Shown here: positions 57,701 through 64,000 of the stretch, one piece after another
Position numbering within the stretch: the first letter of the stretch is position 1
How the letters are laid out: each line of letters begins with the position of its first letter
From: Macrophomina tecta
Lineage: Eukaryota; Ascomycota; Dothideomycetes; Botryosphaeriales; Botryosphaeriaceae
Direction of reading: 5' to 3'
Assembly (NCBI GenBank): GCA_024180945.1
Contig: JAKSGN010000033.1
Location: 2,170,001-2,234,000 of the forward strand
Length of the DNA: 64,000 nt
Notes under the pieces: generated by a model
Seen by the model: the letters and a program-made list of their open reading frames with translations, nothing else
The model's database searches: none
What the model was told of the DNA's origin: nothing
Program-made: the position numbers and the translations under genes

Positions 57701-60400
57701 TTTAGATACTATAAGTATATAGTAATACTCTTTAGACTTACTAACGTACTGGCTACCTTCTAGAGCTTAGTTAACGATATACTATATTCGTATTTAGACG
57801 TATTCGCTTTAGCTTATCTAGATAATATTCTAATCTACTTAGAAATGCTCGAAGAATATATCGAGTATATTAGAAAAGTTCTATAGGTACTAAATAAATA
57901 AAACCTCTAAGTAGCCCTAGAAAAAAGTAAATAGTATATATAGAAAACGAAATACCTCGGGTTTATTATTACCCCTAGGTATATTAGTATAGACGATAAA
58001 AAACTAGACGCTATAAGAGATTAGCCTACGCTAAAAACTGTTAAAGAAGTATAATCCTTTCTTAGATTTATTAACTTTTACCGAAAGTTTATTCTAAACT
58101 ACGCGAAGGTGTCTATACCTCTTATAGACCTAATAAAGAAGGAATATGGGTTCGCCTAGAAAGAAAGATAATAAATAGCCTTTAACGCACTAAAGTATAT
58201 ATTTACGAAGGCCCTAGTTTTAGGTATTTATAACCCTAACCTATTTATTACGGTCGAAACCGACGCCTCCGACTACGCTATAGAAGTAGTCCTTAGCTAG
58301 CTAAACGAGTAGAATAGACTATATTCTATCGCCTTCTATTTAAGGAAAATATTAGGCCCCGAGAAGAACTACGATGTCTATAATAAAGAACTTCTAGCTA
58401 TTATTACGGTCTTTAAAGAATAGAGACACTATCTCGAAGAAACTAAATACTAAATTATAGTATACTACGACTATAAGAACCTATTGTATTTTACTACTAC
58501 TAAGAAACTAAACTGACAATAGATTAGATAGGCTAAAGAACTAGTATTATACGATATAAAGATTACCTATAGAAAGAGATCTAAAAATACTCGCGTAGAC
58601 GCGCTAAGCCGATGAGCCGACTATATTAAAAAAAAGCTAGGTCTATAACCTACAATACTTAATACGTAGGAGGATGAGTCTTTTATACCCGCTAGCTATA
58701 GCCGCTAGATTACCGCTATTTATAGTATTAAATAGATATAGCTTAAGAAGGGACTAGACGACTCGCTTACCCTAGTTAAACTACTCGCCCTAGCGATATG
58801 CCTCGAAGGTAACGAATAGGAGCGTAAGATCCGAGAAGCCTACGTAGATAACGTAATAGCTTAAGAAATCGAAGAACTTAAAGATAACCCCCGAGTAACT
58901 AGAAACGTAGATAGTATAATTCTATTTCTAGAATTAGTCTACGTTTCGGTTAAACTACGGGAAGAACTCGTAAAAGATATATATAAGACCCTAGTATATG
59001 GTTATTAAGAAATAGATAAGATAATAGAGCGAATTATAAGAAGCTACTATTTTCTAGGGCTTAGAAGAACTATTTAACGGGTAATCTCCTACTATAATCT
59101 TTATATTAGAAGTAAGACCACGAGATATATACCCTATAGATTACTTTAGCTACTACTAGTACCGAAGCGCCCTTAATAATCTATCTCGCTAGACTTTATT
59201 ACAGATCTACCTAAGTTAAAAAAACCGCTTACTAAGATTAAGTATAACTTAATTCTAGTTATCGTTAATAGAATAATAAAGTACGTATAGTACCTACTAT
59301 ATCTTAAATTAGTAAATGCGGAAGAACTCGCCTACATGTTTCTAAGAATAATTTTCGATAACTACGGGTTACTAGAGAAGCTCGTGTTAGATAAAAATTA
59401 ACTATTTATATTCTAATTCTAGTAAAGCCTTACTCGATAGCTTAGAACTAAGTATAAGCTCTTAATTACGGTATACCCTTAAATAAATAAATAAATAGAG
59501 TGGATAAACTAGACGCTAGAATAATACCTACACTACTACCTTAACTACGCGTAAGATAATTAGGTAGAGCTACTACCGCTTATATAGTTCGTATATAATA
59601 GCTCTAAGGTGTCCACTATATAAGAATCCCCATTCTACGCTAACTATGGGTACGAGCTAATAGCCTATAAATATCTAATACTAAGCGAGTTATTAGCCTA
59701 AAAAGAAATTCTTAAAGTAGACTAACTAAAGGCACTCTACGTATAACTATATCTAGATCTCGAATTCGTAGCCCTATAAATAGGTAAATATTATAATAGA
59801 CGGTACTAGAAGGTACTAAAGCTTAAAAAGAAGAATAAAGTTTACTTTTTTAGTAAAAATTTTAAACGAAAAAAGAACGACCGACTAAGTAAAAAATTAG
59901 ACTTTAAAAAAGTCGGTCCCTTTAAAATCGAAGAATAAATTAGATAGGTTAATTTCCGCCTTAAATTACTAGATACTATACGGATATACCTAGTATTTTA
60001 CGTTACTTTACTCGAACTAGCACCTTAAGACGCTATGCCATTACGCTAAATAGAGGAAATTATACCGGAAAATCTAGACGCCGACGAAAATAAAGACTAG
60101 AATATAGAATAAGTCCTAGATAGTAACTATATTAATGGTTAGTTTAGATACCTCCTTAAATAGAAGGGGGACTAGAATAATATCTAGAAACTACTAGAGC
60201 TTTACGACTATTAAGAACTTATTAATAAGTTCTATCGCCGAAACCTAGATCGACTAATACCGCCGACTCGTTATACACGAAGGACCTAAAATCGAAATTA
60301 GAAAATGAAGATAACTGCGCCTAATTAACTAGACTAAAATCCTCGGGAGGCGTAGAACTAGAGCTAGCACTAGAAGACCTAATAGACTAGAACGGACCCG
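54740..60400 (+). pseudogene. GypB2 gag-pol with chromodomain
   Basis: Gag from about 54760. The RT block near 57480-57640 leads to AYLDNILIY at 57812-57838 (first Asp kept, second changed to Asn by RIP). The integrase core at about 59390-59680 and a chromodomain-like end at about 60120-60250 are collinear with GypB1. Many stops. Confidence 0.75.
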
Positions 60401-60626
60401 TAGCGGTATTAGCTAAGGCTGCGCTACGTAAACGCTTTAACGATCGCTCGCCCTTAGTATTTTCCGGGTTAACCGCATTTTTAGCAGAAGAAGATAGCGA
60501 AGCCGCCTTAAGATTCTCTAACTCTTCTAGTATATTAATAGCGTTAGACTTTCGCTATAGTATTAGAGCGGCCTAGCGCTCGAGTAATGCACGCTATTTC
60601 TTCATATAGGATAACCCGTTTATGAC

Positions 60627-61356
60627 TATTACGAACCCCACGGGTAACAGTCCCGTATGGGTAAATATTCCCTAAGGGATAGAAACCCTTACGGGAAGAA
60701 ATCCCGTAAGGAAATACTAACTACCGAAGAACGGCGCTTAAGAAGCTTAGTTAGAATATAAGCAACGCTACTAGATTTTATAGGGGAAGAATTCCCTTAA
60801 AAAAATAGGGCCCGCACGGGAAAGACTAGATAAAGGCATAAAAGACTATAGCCTATAGAAATAATACTCTCTTAGTAAGGGCCGCGGGTAGAATCTAGAA
60901 AACTAATAAAAGAGAGCGTTACGCGATAGTAAATAAGGTAAATATCGCTATCGTTCGCAGAAAGAAGTTAGAAGTTGGATTTTAAAAAGTAGGCGTTAGC
61001 GCCCGGGTTATATAAGCCTTATAAGGACCTACTAGGATTAACTTAATCTAAGGATACTAATCTAATACCATCGATCTAGCTACTTTAATCTAGCTATACT
61101 AATCTAGATTATTATAGCTTTCCTATAGTATATAGATATACTTATTAGATAGTACTTTAATCTTTATAGTTAACTTAAAGTTCTAATATAACCCTATTAG
61201 AGGTAATAAGCCTAACGCGTACCGCGCACTAATATATTACGTAATTACTACTATTATTCTAATTCTTTACCCTTCTCTTATTCTTTAAGGTAAACCCTTT
61301 AGCTACCTAACCCTACTAGGCGATTCTAAAGCCTAGTAGAAGAGGCCGCCGTTATA
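60627..61356 (+). repeat. GypB3 5' LTR
   Basis: 730 bp. Starts TATTACGAACCCCACGGG, unlike GypB1/B2, but shares their U5 end GAGGCCGCCGTTATA. The primer site CTTTAACTAC follows at 61357. Confidence 0.88.
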
Positions 61357-61689
61357 CTTTAACTACTATTTTTATAAGGGAAGGTAGTTCCAAGGAGAGA
61401 AATACTTAACGATAAGGTAGTATTACTCGATACTTAACGCTAACTAAGTAATATAATAAACGACGTAGATATAAATAATAATAGTCTTCTATAGCTAACT
61501 ATAGCCGACCTCTTTTAGGTTATCTAAGATATATAAGGCTAGATCGGTGAACTTTGCAGACAACTCCAGAAGTAAACTAATAAAAACACCTAGCTCTACT
61601 AATAAATAGGCGAACTTTATAACTAAGCTATTCTAGCGGCCTATACTCCGGCGCTAGTATACGCTCCGATATCTATAGCGACTTAACCC

Positions 61690-64000
61690 CCTAATAAAAG
61701 CACGAAGACGGCTAAACTAAATCTATTCTACGGTAATTAAAAGAAGCTTTAAACCTTTCTCTTATAACTCGATCTATACTTCTTCTTTAACTCTAGAGAC
61801 ATTCCTATAGATAATAAAAAGATAATATTCGCTACTATCTACCTCCGCGATACTACGGTATAGTAGTTCGAGCCCTACCTTAAAGACCGAATAGAGAAAG
61901 AACTAGAGGTACGTAAGGAGAATACTAAGAAGGTCTTTAGTAGCTATAAATACTTCGTAACTTAGATTAAATAAAGCTTCGGAGACCTCGACGAAGTTAA
62001 TAAGGCCCGACGAGCCGTTATAAATATCTACTAGAAGACCTTAGTGGTAGACTATACTATAAAGTTCTAAAAGGCCGCCGCGTACCTAGATAATTAGTCC
62101 GACTGCGCCCTTATAGACCACTACTACCGAGGACTTAAAAAGAGGGTTAAAGACTAACTTATAATATAAGACAATCCTAAGACCCTAAACGAGCTTATTA
62201 AGCTAGCTATTAAATATAATAATCGCCTCTTCGAGCGCCAATCCGAGAAGTATAAGGTAAACTACAGAGCTAATACTTCGCGCCTAGCGCGCCCTAGACA
62301 CACTTAGAAAGGAGGAGATGCTATAGAGCTAGATAATATTAACCGCCGGAACGACCTATCTAAAAGGAATAACTACTATAGGGAAAAGAATAACGGCTAT
62401 AAGGAAAAACGGCGCAAAGAATAGACCCTAGAGTAAAAATAAAGGTTTAAAAAAGAACTATACGTCTACTACGGTAAGACTTAGAAAAAGACACACTACT
62501 ACCTTAAAAAGAATAAATAAGTCTCGGCCACAACGTAAGAATTAGAAAGCTAAGAAGTCTCTATGATTACTAAATAAAAAAACTCCTTCGCCGGATTTAA
62601 TAAGCGACGCGAAGAAAGCCAGAGCCCCGAGTATTAGAGGCTTAGCTAGATAGCCTGCTATAACAATAACTATACTACTTACTAAAGCGATAAGGATGCT
62701 ATAGGCTAGTACCCTAAGGAGCTATAACACATTAACACGATTCTAAGAATAGAGGAAGAGCTTATTAAAGCCTTTCCTAACGACGAGAACCTAGTCGATA
62801 GCGATACGGGGGAACTATACGATAGCACCCTAGAGTTAAGCATAACCGATAATAAGTAATAGCAGAACGAAGCTATACTTATAAGAATAACCGAACACCT
62901 AACCTAATACGGAGAAACACGCCGCATTACTAATAGCCTAGAGCCTATGGTCACCTAGATTCTAGGCCCTATAATTAACCTCGGGACGTAGTAATACAAG
63001 GTGCAGTAAGGAAAGGTATACGCACGCGTATAGTAAGACGATATCTAGAACCCCTAGAAAGAATTACTACTTAAAACGGCTAACGAACTCGTATCTTAGC
63101 TAGAAGATGAGGTATAGGGGGTATAATAATGGTAAGACCTATAATACCTCCGTAATATAGCCTATACCCTCTACTAGTATAGTATAGTAACTAGGGACAG
63201 GGGCACCTTGTAATAGATATTCTACGAAAAATACAACATACCTACCTTCTAGTATTAGGTCCGAAACGGGTGGATCTACTAGAGATGACTAATTAAACAC
63301 GGTAGATAGACGTAATAGAAAGATATTCTAATTCTAGTTAACGAATAGAACGAGTACATCCGTTATAAAATAACGGGACGACCTATGTTAAAAAACTAGA
63401 CGGCTTCCCTAGATAGGGACCCTAGAAGGGGCCGTTAGATAAGTCTCTTAACTAGGTTATACGTATAGCGAACGGAATTATACCTACCGGATTAAACCTA
63501 TATCGACTTTTATATATCCTAGTTATATTCTATGGGAAAAAGGCAATAGCTATAATTAATAGCGGCGTATAAGGCGTATTTATCGACCCTAAGTTTATCG
63601 TTAAGAACTAACTACTCTAGTAAGCTAAGAATTACCCTTATTGGCTAAGTACGGTAGACGGCTCCCTAGTAGAATACGAAAATAGCTAGATATAAATCGA
63701 GATAGGGGAAGCACCCCTTACCGTTAGTAATTACCGAGAACGAATTAACCTTAACGTAATAATAATCCCCGGATACGATATTATTCTAGGGATATCGTGG
63801 CTAAAGACTTATAAGCTATATATTAGCTAGAGAATAGAGACTATTACGTTTCTTAATAAATACTATAGACGCTACCTCGCAGTAGTAAGAAGAAGCTAAT
63901 AAAGCTAGAAGAAAGCGCTAGAGCCTAAGAGCTAGAGCGGAACCTTCGAGCCAAGACGACGGGATAATAACGTACCCGTAGATATTAAGACTATTAGCTA
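61690..64000 (+). pseudogene. GypB3 gag and protease, RIP-destroyed
   Basis: Gag from about 61700, a knuckle-like region near 62455-62510, and a protease-like stretch (INSGVQGVFIDPKFIVKN) at about 63560-63615. Gln codons are replaced by TAG/TAA throughout. Continues past the window. Confidence 0.7.

Larger units (their letters stand above)
53687..60626 (+). mobile_element. GypB2: Ty3/gypsy relic nested in GypC, 3' end interrupted by GypB3
   Basis: 5' LTR at 53687-54419 preceded by ATAAG (53682-53686). The internal sequence is collinear with GypB1 up to 60626, where GypB3 starts. There is no purine tract at 60626, so 60627 is not its own 3' LTR; its end must lie beyond the window. RIP is lighter than in GypB1 but stops are frequent. 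Confidence 0.85.
60627..64000 (+). mobile_element. GypB3: Ty3/gypsy relic nested in GypB2, runs off the window
   Basis: 5' LTR 60627-61356 (second U3 subtype), preceded by ATGAC (60622-60626), then leader, gag and protease to the window edge. The 3' half is not in view, so its target duplication cannot be checked. Confidence 0.85.

Noticed and set aside
60627..61356. 3' LTR of GypB2
   Set aside because: The polypurine tract that precedes GypB 3' LTRs (AAGGGGCGGA) is missing, its U3 subtype differs from the GypB2 5' LTR, and a primer site with gag follows; it is the 5' LTR of another element.

Overview
This window looks like a chromosome segment of a filamentous ascomycete (Pezizomycotina). 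The evidence is short (46-66 bp) GT-AG introns with fungal branch points, fungal-type proteins (a GH72 beta-glucanosyltransferase relative, a Helo-like/ankyrin protein, a PDR-type ABC transporter relic), and above all repeats carrying the fingerprint of repeat-induced point mutation (RIP). In the AT-rich blocks CpA and TpG are almost gone and TpA is very frequent, while C survives in CpC, CpT and CpG. Six-frame coding is therefore nearly absent over about 40 kb, although decayed transposon proteins can still be read through by eye.

Layout. 1-1948: a divergent pair, a partial epoxide hydrolase (minus) and an NTF2/SnoaL-like protein (plus), sharing a promoter with seven TGCGGA/TCCGCA sites. 1949-25191: a RIP-mutated block holding a complete Ty1/copia relic (2624-8478, TSD TAATC), a solo LTR, and a minus-strand Ty3/gypsy chromovirus (GypA1, 9978-25186, TSD TTAGA) that was itself invaded by a GypB solo LTR (14900-15680, TSD ATATA) and a full GypB element (15810-24066, TSD CTTAT). 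25327-27475: a five-exon GH72-X8 gene. 28633-36219: a second GypA copy (TSD CTGCG), beside a broken PDR-type ABC transporter. 38.2-38.9 kb: a hAT transposase relic. 39228-41877: an intact two-exon Helo-like/ankyrin gene. 42.1-44.7 kb: a LINE ORF1 relic and a GypB solo LTR. 47280-48290: a four-exon RRM gene. 49441-51539: a Tc1/mariner transposase relic interrupted by a small copia-type TRIM (49704-50713) with two identical 159-bp LTRs. From 51.7 kb to the right edge: a Fot1/pogo relic, then GypC, GypB2 and GypB3 nested one inside the next.

So a few ordinary host genes survive as islands between RIP-inactivated, nested transposons. I see no single new defence or metabolic system. The most unusual items are the GH72 protein that has lost its acid/base glutamate and carries a transmembrane helix plus a long tail; the apparently fresh, un-RIPed TRIM with a gag-derived ORF; the regulatory hexamer cluster between the epoxide hydrolase and NTF2-like genes; outer LTR ends that RIP spared; and a self-priming signal shared by three gypsy families.

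All exon structures were deduced by eye from frame, splice signals and family resemblance. No database search was possible.
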